DNA of 14,234 nucleotides, from NCBI GenBank assembly GCA_016794945.1, contig JAEUIX010000153.1:1-14234 (forward strand), read 5' to 3'. The position numbers were made by a program, and so were the translations under genes. Source of the stretch: Phycisphaerae bacterium (GTDB lineage: Bacteria > Planctomycetota > Phycisphaerae > Phycisphaerales > UBA1924). This document shows, piece after piece, positions 7,675-14,234 of this stretch (the stretch's first letter is position 1; each line of letters begins with the position of its first letter). The notes under the pieces are model-generated. The model was not told where the DNA came from, searched no databases, and saw only the letters and a list, made by a program, of their open reading frames with translations.

Positions 7675-8691
7675 CTACGGAACTTCCCGGGGATCGAACG
7701 AGTCGTATCGGATGAAGTCCTTCACGTCGCGCTCGCTCGGCTCGCTGGCCTTCCACGCGCTGTTGTAGAGCGCCGCCAGCATCGCCGCGCCGTCGTTGAG
7801 CCGGCGGGCGATCATCGCCTTGCCCGCGGCCTCCTTCAGCGTGCCTGCCCTTTCCATTTCGTACAGCGTGCGCATGTCATCGTGGCTGCGGCGGATGTGC
7901 TCGATCACCGCCGGCCAGGGGTTGGCCGCGTCCACCGTGTACGGGAACGTCTGCGTCGGCTTGAGCGCCGCGTAGGTCAGGCCGTGGTGCTTGATCACCC
8001 CGCCGTCGATGTACGCGTGGAAGCCCTTGTCGGTGGTGAACCCGTTGGGGTTGTCGCCCACCCAGCCGTTGAAGTGCCTGGTGGTGTGCAGCGGCTGGGC
8101 CGCGTCGCCCACGAAGTGCGACAGGATGCCCATCTCGACCGCGATGTTCCGTCGCGCCATTTCCAGTTGCGGCGCCCGCGCCGGCTCGTTGAGTTTCTCG
8201 AGCGTGCGGTAGGTCTTGAACGCGCTGAGCAGCTTGGCGTGATGCTCCACGATCGCGTGCGGCAGGAAACCGGGCCATTCCTGCTGGCCCGCCGGGTCGA
8301 GCTTGGGGTTGTGGGGCGGAACCTGGTCGGGGTGCACGTGCCGTGCCACGGCCATCGCCGCGACGTACTGGTACCGCAAGGGCGGCACCGAATCGAGCGT
8401 CAGGCCATACTTCTCGAGGTCCTCGATGTCCAGGAAGTGATCGGGGGCGTTCTCGTGGATCAGGTGCACGTCACGCACGCCGCGCCAGCGGTCCGGCTCG
8501 GCCGCCTGCCAGGCGATGGCGTGGCGTAGGGCCGGGTCGCGCAGCCAGACCGGCGCATCGTCGGCCAGCCCGTCGAGGGCCAGCCAGGTGATGGCCCGGT
8601 GGCCCACCGCGTCCCACGCCAGGGCCGGCAGCGCCAGCACCGCGAGCACCGCCAGCGCGACCAGCCGGCCCCTGTTTCGACGCTGCTTCAT
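7675..8691 (-). CDS. Secreted S1/P1-type zinc nuclease family protein
   Basis: This 338-residue protein belongs to the trinuclear-zinc S1/P1 nuclease and phospholipase C superfamily. Such enzymes cleave single-stranded nucleic acids and 3'-phosphate esters outside the cytoplasm. A signal peptide (residues 1-25) ends PALA, so the mature protein would begin with Trp26. In P1 nuclease the N-terminal Trp itself binds zinc, and here W26 and H31 keep that spacing (W1/H6). The other ligands also map: D67 (in EPDRW), H85 (HFLD), H192 and D196 in HFVGDAAQPLH, H202, H225 and D229 (GFHAYID). All nine are present, so activity is likely. GGGAG upstream of the ATG supports the start. It lies 34 nt downstream of gpsA. 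A role in phosphate or nucleotide scavenging is inference. Confidence 0.9.
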   Translation of the reverse strand: MKQRRNRGRLVALAVLAVLALPALAWDAVGHRAITWLALDGLADDAPVWLRDPALRHAIAWQAAEPDRWRGVRDVHLIHENAPDHFLDIEDLEKYGLTLDSVPPLRYQYVAAMAVARHVHPDQVPPHNPKLDPAGQQEWPGFLPHAIVEHHAKLLSAFKTYRTLEKLNEPARAPQLEMARRNIAVEMGILSHFVGDAAQPLHTTRHFNGWVGDNPNGFTTDKGFHAYIDGGVIKHHGLTYAALKPTQTFPYTVDAANPWPAVIEHIRRSHDDMRTLYEMERAGTLKEAAGKAMIARRLNDGAAMLAALYNSAWKASEPSERDVKDFIRYDSFDPREVP

Positions 8692-8725
8692 GCCGCTCTC
8701 CCGTGCGGCCCGCGGGGCTCGGCGC

Positions 8726-9823
8726 TCACCAGACGCGCTCGGCCTTGGGCTCGCGGTTCATCAGTTGCCCCACCGCGTCGATCGGGTCCAGGCCCTCGAA
8801 CAGCACCGCGTGCACCGCCTGGGTCAGCGGCATGTCCACCCGGTACTTGCGGGCCAGGTCCATCACGCTGCGCGTGGTCGCCACGCCCTCGACCACGCTG
8901 CGCGTGCGCCGCAGATAGTCCTCCAGCTTCGCTCCCTTTCCGAGCGCCTCGCCGCAGGAGCGGTTGCGCCCTTCCGGCGAGAAGCACGACGTCGCCAGGT
9001 CGCCCACGCCCGCGATCCCGAAGAACGTGTCGGTGCTCGCCCCCATCGCCACCCCCAGGCGCGCGATCTCCGCCAGCCCGCGTGCCAGCAGCGCGCTCTT
9101 GGCGTTGTACCCCGCCTGCAGCCCGTCGCAGATGCCCGCGGCGATCGCGATCACGTTCTTCATCGCCCCGGCAAGTTCCACCCCCAGCATGTCGCCGGTC
9201 GTGTAGATCCGGATCCACCTCGTGCTGAACAGCTCCTGCACCTGCTTGCGGAAACTCTCATCCTCCCCCGCCGCGATCATCGTCGCCGGCAGGCACTTGG
9301 CCAGTTCCGACGCGATCGTCGGCCCGCTCAGCGCCGCCAGCGGGCGCGGCGCCCGGTCCGGGTCGTCCCGCAGCGCATCGGCGATGATCTGCGTCGGCCG
9401 AAGCAGCGTGCCGTTCTCGATCCCCTTGGCCACCGACAGCACGCCCGCCCGGCGCGGCACCAGCGGGCGGATCTGCTCCCACACCCCCCGGCAGTACTGC
9501 ACCGGGATCGCCGACACGATCAGGTCAGCCCGGCCCACCGCTTCTCGCGCATCGCCGGTGATCACGACCTCCTGCGGCACCCGCAGCCCGGGCATTCGCT
9601 CGCTCCGACGCGCCTGGCTCGCCCGAGCGGCTTCATCCGGGTCGTGGCCCCACACCACCACCCGGGGTCGAAGGTGCGCCGGCTTGCCCGCACGCTCCGG
9701 ATCGGCCAGGATCGTCGAGCAGACCAGCCCCATCTGCCCCAGGCCGAGGATCGCCACCAACGGACGGTCCCGCTCGGACTGGTCGCCGTTGGCGTGATCG
9801 GGTTGGGCCGGTCGCTTGGTCAT
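8726..9823 (-). CDS. gpsA: NAD(P)H-dependent glycerol-3-phosphate dehydrogenase
   Basis: The 365-residue enzyme reduces dihydroxyacetone phosphate to sn-glycerol 3-phosphate, the backbone precursor of glycerophospholipids, in the cytoplasm. The Rossmann motif GLGQMG is at residues 27-32. K133 lies in VAKGIE, SGPTIASELA is at 166-175, and the catalytic lysine K222 is in GAMKNVIAIAAGICDGL. GIAGVGDL (D275) and SPEGRNR (R286, N287) complete the substrate site. The frame stays open far upstream, but the ATG at 9823 is preferred. It has GGAG 5 nt upstream and leaves a 20-residue polar extension before the Rossmann strand, slightly longer than usual. It is the first gene of the closely spaced minus-strand cluster and is divergent from the P-type ATPase gene. 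Confidence 0.95.
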   Translation of the reverse strand: MTKRPAQPDHANGDQSERDRPLVAILGLGQMGLVCSTILADPERAGKPAHLRPRVVVWGHDPDEAARASQARRSERMPGLRVPQEVVITGDAREAVGRADLIVSAIPVQYCRGVWEQIRPLVPRRAGVLSVAKGIENGTLLRPTQIIADALRDDPDRAPRPLAALSGPTIASELAKCLPATMIAAGEDESFRKQVQELFSTRWIRIYTTGDMLGVELAGAMKNVIAIAAGICDGLQAGYNAKSALLARGLAEIARLGVAMGASTDTFFGIAGVGDLATSCFSPEGRNRSCGEALGKGAKLEDYLRRTRSVVEGVATTRSVMDLARKYRVDMPLTQAVHAVLFEGLDPIDAVGQLMNREPKAERVW

Positions 9824-9861
9824 CCACGCTCCGCCCGAGGCGTTGCCCCGGGGACACACGA

Positions 9862-9867
9862 ACCATA
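9862..9867 (-). promoter_or_regulatory. candidate -10 element of gpsA operon
   Basis: On the minus strand TATGGT matches TAnnnT and would give a leader of about 30 nt containing the GGAG ribosome site. It is one of few AT-rich hexamers in this gap. No -35 element is evident. Confidence 0.3.
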
Positions 9868-9920
9868 GGGGCGGATCCGCCCCGCACCCCGCCGCACGCT
9901 GCCGGGTCGGCAGACCTCGA

Positions 9921-9951
9921 ACCGCCCTCCGCTCCCGCTCGTATGGGCGGT
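9921..9951. repeat. inverted repeat, possible operator or hairpin
   Basis: ACCGCCC (9921-9927) and GGGCGGT (9945-9951) form a perfect 7-bp inverted repeat with a 17-nt spacer, located between the two candidate promoters. It could be a regulator site for the metal ATPase gene, but no regulator gene is nearby and chance is possible at this GC content. Confidence 0.25.
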
Positions 9952-9981
9952 GTCGCGGGCGTCGTTGGTGCCGCCTCAGGC

Positions 9982-9987
9982 TACCAT
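9982..9987 (+). promoter_or_regulatory. candidate -10 element of metal ATPase gene
   Basis: TACCAT fits TAnnnT and stands out in GC-rich sequence. It would give a leader of about 95 nt. No -35 box at good spacing is visible, so support is weak. Confidence 0.25.
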
Positions 9988-10078
9988 ACACGCTCGGTCG
10001 GGTTCCGGCAGGTTCTCTGCCCGGTTCGCCGAGTCCCCTGGCCCGCGGCCGGCGGTTCAGTCTTCCCGTCTGTCTCCC

Positions 10079-10082
10079 GGAG
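10079..10082 (+). promoter_or_regulatory. ribosome binding site of metal ATPase gene
   Basis: GGAG lies 6 nt before the ATG at 10089. This selects that ATG over the longer open frame that continues upstream to 9816, whose extra residues resemble no family. Confidence 0.65.
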
Positions 10083-10088
10083 CGCTGC

Positions 10089-12119
10089 ATGTCCGGTCTT
10101 TCCCTGCACGTCGTCCCCTCGAGCAACTCGGGCCACACGCACGACAAGGACTCGGCCTGCTGCTCGCACCACGAGCTGCAGTCCGAGCGGTACCTGCTGC
10201 TGTACCTCCTGGGCGGCATGCTGCTCGTCGGCGTCTTCATCGCCCGCAAGTTCTTCCCCGGCACCATCGACGATTCGGTGGCGCAGGTCCCCGCCGCCAT
10301 CGCCGCGGTGCTCCTGGGGTCGCCCCTGTTCTACGCCTCGATCAAGGAGCTGCGCGAGGGCCGCGCCTCCAGTTCATCGCTCGCATCGCTGGCCATCATC
10401 GCCTCGATCTCGATGGGCAAGTACGAGACCGCCGGCTGGCTGGCACTCATCCTGCTGGTCGTTGATCAGCTGCTGCGGCGGACCGCGTTCGGCGCCCAGC
10501 GCGTCATCGAGCAGCTCGTCCGGCTGACCCCCAACGTCGCCCGCGTGGTGCGCGACGGACAGGAGCAGGAGATCGGCCTGGCCCAGGTCAAGGTGGGCGA
10601 CGTCGTCCGCGTCCGCCCCGGCGAGAACCTGCCGGTCGACGGCGTCGTCGTCACCGGCCGCACCACGCTCGACCAGGCGTCGCTCACCGGCGAAGCCGCG
10701 CCGCACGAGGTGCAGCCCGGCGACCCCGTCTACGCCGGCACCACCAACCTCTCCGGGTCGTTCGACCTGCGCTGCACCCAGGTCGGGGCCGACACGACCA
10801 TCGGCAAGGTCACCCAGCTCATCCGCGAGGCCGAGCAGTCCAAGACTCCGCGTCAGCTGCTCATCGAGCAGGTCGCCCGGTTCTACGTCCCGGTCGTGCT
10901 CTCCATCTCCTTCCTCGTGTGGTTCCTCACCGGCGGGGAGATCGAGCGCGCCATCACCGTCCTGGTCGTCACCTGCCCCGCCGCGCTGCTGATCGCCAGC
11001 CCCACCGCGATGGTCGCCGCCTTCGCCGCCGCCGCGCGGCTGGGCATCATGATCAAGCAGACGTCCTACCTCGAGGCCGCCGCCGACGTCGACACGGTCG
11101 TGATGGACAAGACCGGCACCATCACCACCGGCCGCTTCGTCGTCTCCCGCCTGTCGCCCGCGCCCGGCGTCGAGGGCGCCGAACTGCTGGCCGCCGCCGC
11201 CAACGGAGAGCAGCACAGCAATCACCCCCTGGCCCGCAGCATCCTCAACACCGCCAGGGCCGCCCGAATCAGCCCCGACGGCACGAACGAATACGAGGAG
11301 ATCCACGGCCGCGGCGTCAAGGCCCGCACGAGCATGGGCGAGCTGCACGTCGGGCGGGCGACCTGGCTCCTGGAACTCAACCCGTCGATCAAGGCCGACC
11401 TGGCGACCGTCGAGGAGCGCATCGCCGGCATGACCGGGGTGCACGTGATGCGCGACGGTCGGTACCTTGGAGCCGTCGGCCTGGAGGACAAGGTCCGCTC
11501 CAACACCAAGACCGTCATCGACCGGCTGCGCGACCTGGGCATCAAGACCGTGTCGATCTTCACCGGCGACCGCCTGTCGGTCGCCGAGCGCGTCGGCCGC
11601 ACGGTCGGCGTCGACTCGGTCGAGGCCGAGTGCCTGCCCGAGGAGAAGCACGCCCTGGTCAAGAGCCTCGCCAAGCAGGGACGGCGCACGCTCATGGTCG
11701 GCGACGGCATCAACGACGGCCCCTCGCTCGCCTCGGCGGACGTCGGCGTGGCCATGGGCCTTTCCGGGTCGGACATCGCCACCAATTCCGCCGGCGTCGC
11801 CCTGATGAACGACGACCTGTCGCGCATCCCGTTCCTCATCGAACTGTCGCGGCGCAACCGCGTCATCATCGCCCAGAACATCGCCATCGCCATCGTGGTC
11901 GCCATCGTCGGCCTGGCGCTGGCGGCCACCGGCAAGCTCGATATCTTCGCCGCGCTGCTCTTCCACTTCATCGCCGACGTGCTGGTCATCCTCAACTCCT
12001 TCCGGCTCTTCCGGTTCGGCGAGGCCTACACCGGCGCCGACGACCAGGACGCCGAGAGCCAGCCCATCCGCCGCTCCGCCAGCATGCAGCTCGCCCAGCC
12101 CGCCGCCGCCACCGCCTGA
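10089..12119 (+). CDS. P1B-type heavy-metal-transporting ATPase with atypical metal motifs
   Basis: This 676-residue membrane pump should move a metal ion out of the cytoplasm using ATP. There is no classical HMA domain; instead residues 15-28 are a short His/Cys-rich peptide (GHTHDKDSACCSHH). Four membrane helices follow (about 35-55, 64-88, 95-110, 112-130). Next come the A-domain with LTGEA (TGE at 200-202), helices M3-M4 (about 265-318), the phosphorylation motif DKTGT (D340), the N-domain HP (H379-P380), GDGIND (D539, D543) and two final helices. The M4 motif is CPA (C296-A298), not the usual CPC, SPC or TPC, and the M6 motif is HFIAD (H626-D630). Catalytic parts are intact, so it should be active, but the metal cannot be predicted. 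It is followed 37 bp later by the first PP-loop gene. Confidence 0.9.
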   Translation: MSGLSLHVVPSSNSGHTHDKDSACCSHHELQSERYLLLYLLGGMLLVGVFIARKFFPGTIDDSVAQVPAAIAAVLLGSPLFYASIKELREGRASSSSLASLAIIASISMGKYETAGWLALILLVVDQLLRRTAFGAQRVIEQLVRLTPNVARVVRDGQEQEIGLAQVKVGDVVRVRPGENLPVDGVVVTGRTTLDQASLTGEAAPHEVQPGDPVYAGTTNLSGSFDLRCTQVGADTTIGKVTQLIREAEQSKTPRQLLIEQVARFYVPVVLSISFLVWFLTGGEIERAITVLVVTCPAALLIASPTAMVAAFAAAARLGIMIKQTSYLEAAADVDTVVMDKTGTITTGRFVVSRLSPAPGVEGAELLAAAANGEQHSNHPLARSILNTARAARISPDGTNEYEEIHGRGVKARTSMGELHVGRATWLLELNPSIKADLATVEERIAGMTGVHVMRDGRYLGAVGLEDKVRSNTKTVIDRLRDLGIKTVSIFTGDRLSVAERVGRTVGVDSVEAECLPEEKHALVKSLAKQGRRTLMVGDGINDGPSLASADVGVAMGLSGSDIATNSAGVALMNDDLSRIPFLIELSRRNRVIIAQNIAIAIVVAIVGLALAATGKLDIFAALLFHFIADVLVILNSFRLFRFGEAYTGADDQDAESQPIRRSASMQLAQPAAATA

Positions 12120-12141
12120 TCGCCGGCACGCCCCGTCGCGG

Positions 12142-12147
12142 TATCCT
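12142..12147 (+). promoter_or_regulatory. -10 element 9 nt before first PP-loop gene
   Basis: TATCCT (in GGTATCCT) lies exactly 9 nt before the ATG at 12157, so transcription could begin almost at the start codon. A GAGGA run at 12148-12152, only 4 nt from the ATG, could instead act as a ribosome site on a transcript running through from the ATPase gene. Both modes are possible. Confidence 0.45.
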
Positions 12148-12156
12148 GAGGACCTG

Positions 12157-13332
12157 ATGGTCGGATTCCGCATCGGCGACATCACCGCGGGGCAGTCGGG
12201 CGGCGTTCACCGCGTCAGCGCCCGCGTCGATCACCCCGCCGGGTGCGACACCGTCTGGTTCGAATCCTCCGAGCCCTTCGGGTGCCAGCCGGCCGACGCG
12301 TTCGTCGCGCTCGCCGCGTCCTGCGCCCTGAGCGCCGGCGGTCCGATCGTCTGCCGCGAGCCGGTCTCGCACCGCCTGGCCGAGGGCCTCTGGCGCATCG
12401 GCCGGCTGAACCAGGCGTCGGATCCCGACGCGCCGGAGATCCAGATCGACGCCCCGCGCCGGATCGGGGCCGAGAACACGCCGCCGGGCCCCATCCGCGC
12501 TGCGCTGTTCACCGCCGGCGTCGATTCCTACCACACCGCCATGGACCCGTCGCTGCGGACCGACGCGCTGTTCGCGGTCCTCGGGGGCGACATCGCCGTC
12601 GACAACCGCACGCAGGCCGATTCGCTGCTCCCGCGCTGGCGCCGCGCCGCCGACGAACTCGGCAAGCGGCTGATCGTCGTCCGCACCAACGCCCGCGAGC
12701 TCATCGACCGCTTCGCCCGCTGGGAGTCGATCTACACGATCGGACTCGCGGCCGCCGGGCACCTGTTCCAGGGTCGCATCGGGGTGCTCTACGCGTCGGC
12801 CAGCATGGCCTGGCGCGACATGAGCTGGCCCCCGCAGGACCCCGTCGTCGTACCCCTCTTGGGCAGCGAATCGCTCTGGCTCGGGTTCCACGGCGCGGAA
12901 CACTCGCGCCAGGCCAAGATCCGCGCCGTTGCCGGCCTGCCCCTGGTGCAGCAGACGCTGCAGGTGTGCATCGACAACCCCACCAACCCGGGCAACTGCT
13001 CCCGGTGCGAAAAGTGCGTGCGCACCATGCTCGGCCTGATGGCCGAAGGGCGACTGGGAGAGTTCTCCACCTTCGGTCCGATGCCTGAGCCGGCCTACGT
13101 CCGAGCGCTGCGGTTCCACATGGACCGTGAGCTGTCGTTCATGCGAGAGCTCGAGACCGTCCTGCGGTCGCGGCCAGACTGCCGGCCATGGGCCGACGCG
13201 CTCCGCCACGCCGTCCGCCGGTGCGAAGGCAGGACCTTCTCGCGACGCTGGCGCCGGTGGATCCTCGGAGAGCGGGCCGGCGGCAGCACGCGCCGCTCAC
13301 CCGATGGACGCGCCCTGCCCCCTCACGTCTGA
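12157..13332 (+). CDS. QueC-like PP-loop ATPase family protein, paralogue 1
   Basis: This 391-residue protein belongs to a family of uncharacterised PP-loop (ATP pyrophosphatase) proteins. Such enzymes adenylate a substrate, releasing pyrophosphate. The PP motif is FTAGVDS (residues 118-124), where the consensus is SGGxDS; Ser and the first Gly are Thr and Ala. A strand with LIVVRTNAREL follows. Near residue 271 is a zinc-site pattern C271-x9-C281-x2-C284-x2-C287 followed by RTMLGL, which resembles the QueC zinc site but is not in a queuosine operon. Residues 1-110 form an N-terminal region shared with the next gene, and the basic tail (about 355-391) is Arg-rich. It is not QueC itself: it is longer and has this extra N-terminal domain. 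The reaction is unknown; nucleobase or carboxylate activation is inference. A paralogue starts 50 bp downstream. Confidence 0.75.
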   Translation: MVGFRIGDITAGQSGGVHRVSARVDHPAGCDTVWFESSEPFGCQPADAFVALAASCALSAGGPIVCREPVSHRLAEGLWRIGRLNQASDPDAPEIQIDAPRRIGAENTPPGPIRAALFTAGVDSYHTAMDPSLRTDALFAVLGGDIAVDNRTQADSLLPRWRRAADELGKRLIVVRTNARELIDRFARWESIYTIGLAAAGHLFQGRIGVLYASASMAWRDMSWPPQDPVVVPLLGSESLWLGFHGAEHSRQAKIRAVAGLPLVQQTLQVCIDNPTNPGNCSRCEKCVRTMLGLMAEGRLGEFSTFGPMPEPAYVRALRFHMDRELSFMRELETVLRSRPDCRPWADALRHAVRRCEGRTFSRRWRRWILGERAGGSTRRSPDGRALPPHV

Positions 13333-13367
13333 ACGCCACAGCGCCACCCGGGCCGCCGACGCTGTGG

Positions 13368-13373
13368 TACGCT
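13368..13373 (+). promoter_or_regulatory. -10 element 9 nt before second PP-loop gene
   Basis: TACGCT, preceded by TGG in an extended -10 arrangement, lies exactly 9 nt before the ATG at 13383. The intervening bases contain no Shine-Dalgarno sequence. This is the clearest of the three leaderless-type starts in the window. Confidence 0.5.
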
Positions 13374-13382
13374 CCCGCGATC

Positions 13383-14234
13383 ATGCTCCCGGCGATTCGT
13401 GTCAGCCAGGTCCGCTCGTTCCGCGACGGCCCGCAGTGGGTCGCCTCCGCCCGGGTCGAGCATCCCAGGGGCGTCGACGACCTGTGGTTCCGCTCCGACA
13501 CGCCGCTGCCGGGTCCCGCCGCCGATGCGGCGCTGATCGTCACCCAGTCCTGGGCCCTGCGCCTCGGCGTGCCGCTGGAGATCGACGCGCCAGTCTGCCC
13601 CGTGCTGCTCGAGAACGTCGCCCGCCTGCACGAGGCGCTCCGCTGCTGGCGCCCCCGCTGGCGGCCCGTGACCATCCACGCTTCCGCCCGCGCCGCGTCC
13701 GACCGCCCCCCGACCGGCCCCTCCAGGGCCGCGTTCTTCTCCGGCGGGGTCGATTCCTTCCACACCGTGCTCCGCGGCGGGTGGAACCTCGACACGCTCA
13801 TCAACGTCCTGGGCATGGACGTGCGCCCGGAGGACGCGGAACTCACCGCCGCGGCCACGTCCAACTGGCGGGCCGTCGCCGGCGCGCTGGGCCTCCGGCT
13901 GGTGCTGCTGCGCAGCAATCTCCGGCAGATCCACGACAGCCGCGGTCCGGAGTTCCGCATGTACCCCGGCGGGCTCACGGGCGCCGCATCGCTGCTGGCC
14001 GGCGACGTGGGCGTGGCGCTGTTCTCGGCCGTCGCGACGTACAACGGCCTGGTCCCGGATTCCATCCACCCCGTCACGGTCCCCATGCACGACACGGCCT
14101 ACGTGCGGTTCGTGTACGCCGGCGGCGAGGTGTCGCGCCTGGAAAAGGTGCGGGCGCTGGCCCAGGAGCCGCTGGCGCTGGACCACCTGCACGTCTGTTT
14201 CTGCGGCTCGGGCGCCCGCATCAACTGCGGCGAG
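13383..14234 (+). CDS. QueC-like PP-loop ATPase family protein, paralogue 2 (3' truncated by window edge)
   Basis: The frame runs from this ATG to the right edge without a stop, giving 284 residues. It is clearly related to the preceding gene: ASARVEHPRGVDDLWF matches SARVDHPAGCDTVWF, and LVLLRSNLRQIHD matches LIVVRTNARELID. The PP motif is canonical here, FFSGGVDSFHT (SGGVDS at 120-125). It ends in the start of the same Cys cluster, C272-x9-C282, with the rest beyond the window. It should therefore be a competent adenylating enzyme with a zinc-stabilised C-terminus, unlike paralogue 1 with its altered motif. The two may act in sequence, form a heteromer, or use different substrates; none of this can be decided here. 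No queuosine biosynthesis partner is visible. The arrangement of a hexamer 9 nt upstream supports the start. Confidence 0.75.
   Translation, partial: MLPAIRVSQVRSFRDGPQWVASARVEHPRGVDDLWFRSDTPLPGPAADAALIVTQSWALRLGVPLEIDAPVCPVLLENVARLHEALRCWRPRWRPVTIHASARAASDRPPTGPSRAAFFSGGVDSFHTVLRGGWNLDTLINVLGMDVRPEDAELTAAATSNWRAVAGALGLRLVLLRSNLRQIHDSRGPEFRMYPGGLTGAASLLAGDVGVALFSAVATYNGLVPDSIHPVTVPMHDTAYVRFVYAGGEVSRLEKVRALAQEPLALDHLHVCFCGSGARINCGE

Larger units (their letters stand above)
9824..10088. other. divergent intergenic region between gpsA and metal ATPase gene
   Basis: This 265-bp stretch separates two divergent transcription units and should hold both promoters. Visible elements are a TATGGT candidate for gpsA (9862-9867), a TACCAT candidate for the ATPase (9982-9987), the inverted repeat at 9921-9951 and a GGAG ribosome site at 10079-10082. 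Open frames run through it in both directions but resemble no protein family and reflect GC bias. I see no tRNA or small-RNA signature. Confidence 0.6.

Noticed and set aside
6262..8529. A 755-residue open frame on the plus strand
   Set aside because: It lies opposite three or more genes with clear family motifs and its sequence is Arg/Gly/Val-rich with no recognisable domain. It is a GC-driven shadow.
9816..10088. Upstream extension of the metal ATPase frame
   Set aside because: It would overlap gpsA, adds 91 Arg-rich residues without a domain, and the ATG at 10089 has GGAG at good spacing.
9824..10300. Upstream extension of the gpsA reading frame
   Set aside because: It would overlap the divergent ATPase gene, and the extra residues precede the Rossmann motif by far more than in any GpsA. 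The ATG at 9823 has a good ribosome site.
10374..12185. A 603-residue open frame on the minus strand
   Set aside because: It is antisense to the P-type ATPase, is dominated by Asp/Gly/Val, and reflects third-position GC of the real gene.
11992..13209. A 405-residue minus-strand frame opposite the first PP-loop gene
   Set aside because: It has no family motif and is antisense to a gene with PP-motif and zinc-site signatures.
13323..14192. Minus-strand frames opposite the second PP-loop gene
   Set aside because: The plus-strand frame from 13383 is open to the window edge and matches its neighbour in sequence; the minus frames match nothing I know.
1..14234. CRISPR arrays, tRNA or rRNA genes, insertion sequences
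   Set aside because: I looked for regular direct repeats, transposase motifs and RNA-gene signatures on both strands and saw none, though very diverged elements could be missed by eye.

Overview
This window has very high GC and is densely packed with genes. It most likely comes from a planctomycete, probably a Phycisphaerae-like lineage. The best clue is a small membrane protein (7249-7653) ending in a CPxCGYDLxGL...CPEC zinc-ribbon tail, a type I associate with that phylum. Short gaps, strong third-position GC and GTG starts fit but are not specific. The assignment is inference. I see no mobile element, tRNA, rRNA or CRISPR array.

Layout. (a) 1-4249, plus strand: two tandem M16 metallopeptidases. 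The first is cut by the left edge and only its C-terminal half is visible; the second is a complete secreted two-lobed enzyme. (b) 4286-9823, minus strand: gpsA, an S1/P1-type zinc nuclease, a two-helix zinc-ribbon membrane protein, a PhnP-like metallo-beta-lactamase-fold hydrolase and a GT4 glycosyltransferase are closely spaced and look like one transcription unit. A 103-bp gap follows, then atpG (F1 gamma subunit) with its own apparent promoter and no other atp gene nearby. (c) 9824-10088: divergent intergenic region. (d) 10089-14234, plus strand: a P1B-type metal ATPase with unusual metal-site motifs, then two tandem paralogues of a QueC-like PP-loop ATPase family, the second cut by the right edge.

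How the genes work together. The gpsA-to-glycosyltransferase cluster mixes glycerophospholipid precursor supply, extracytoplasmic nucleic-acid or phosphoester breakdown and glycan building; I see no single pathway. The most interesting part is the PP-loop pair. Both carry the adenylating PP-motif region and a C-x9-C zinc-site start like that of QueC, but the first has a changed PP motif (TAGVDS). Both also have a TAnnnT hexamer exactly 9 nt before the ATG. The same arrangement precedes atpG, so at least three genes here look leaderless. No window over 300 bp is free of genes.
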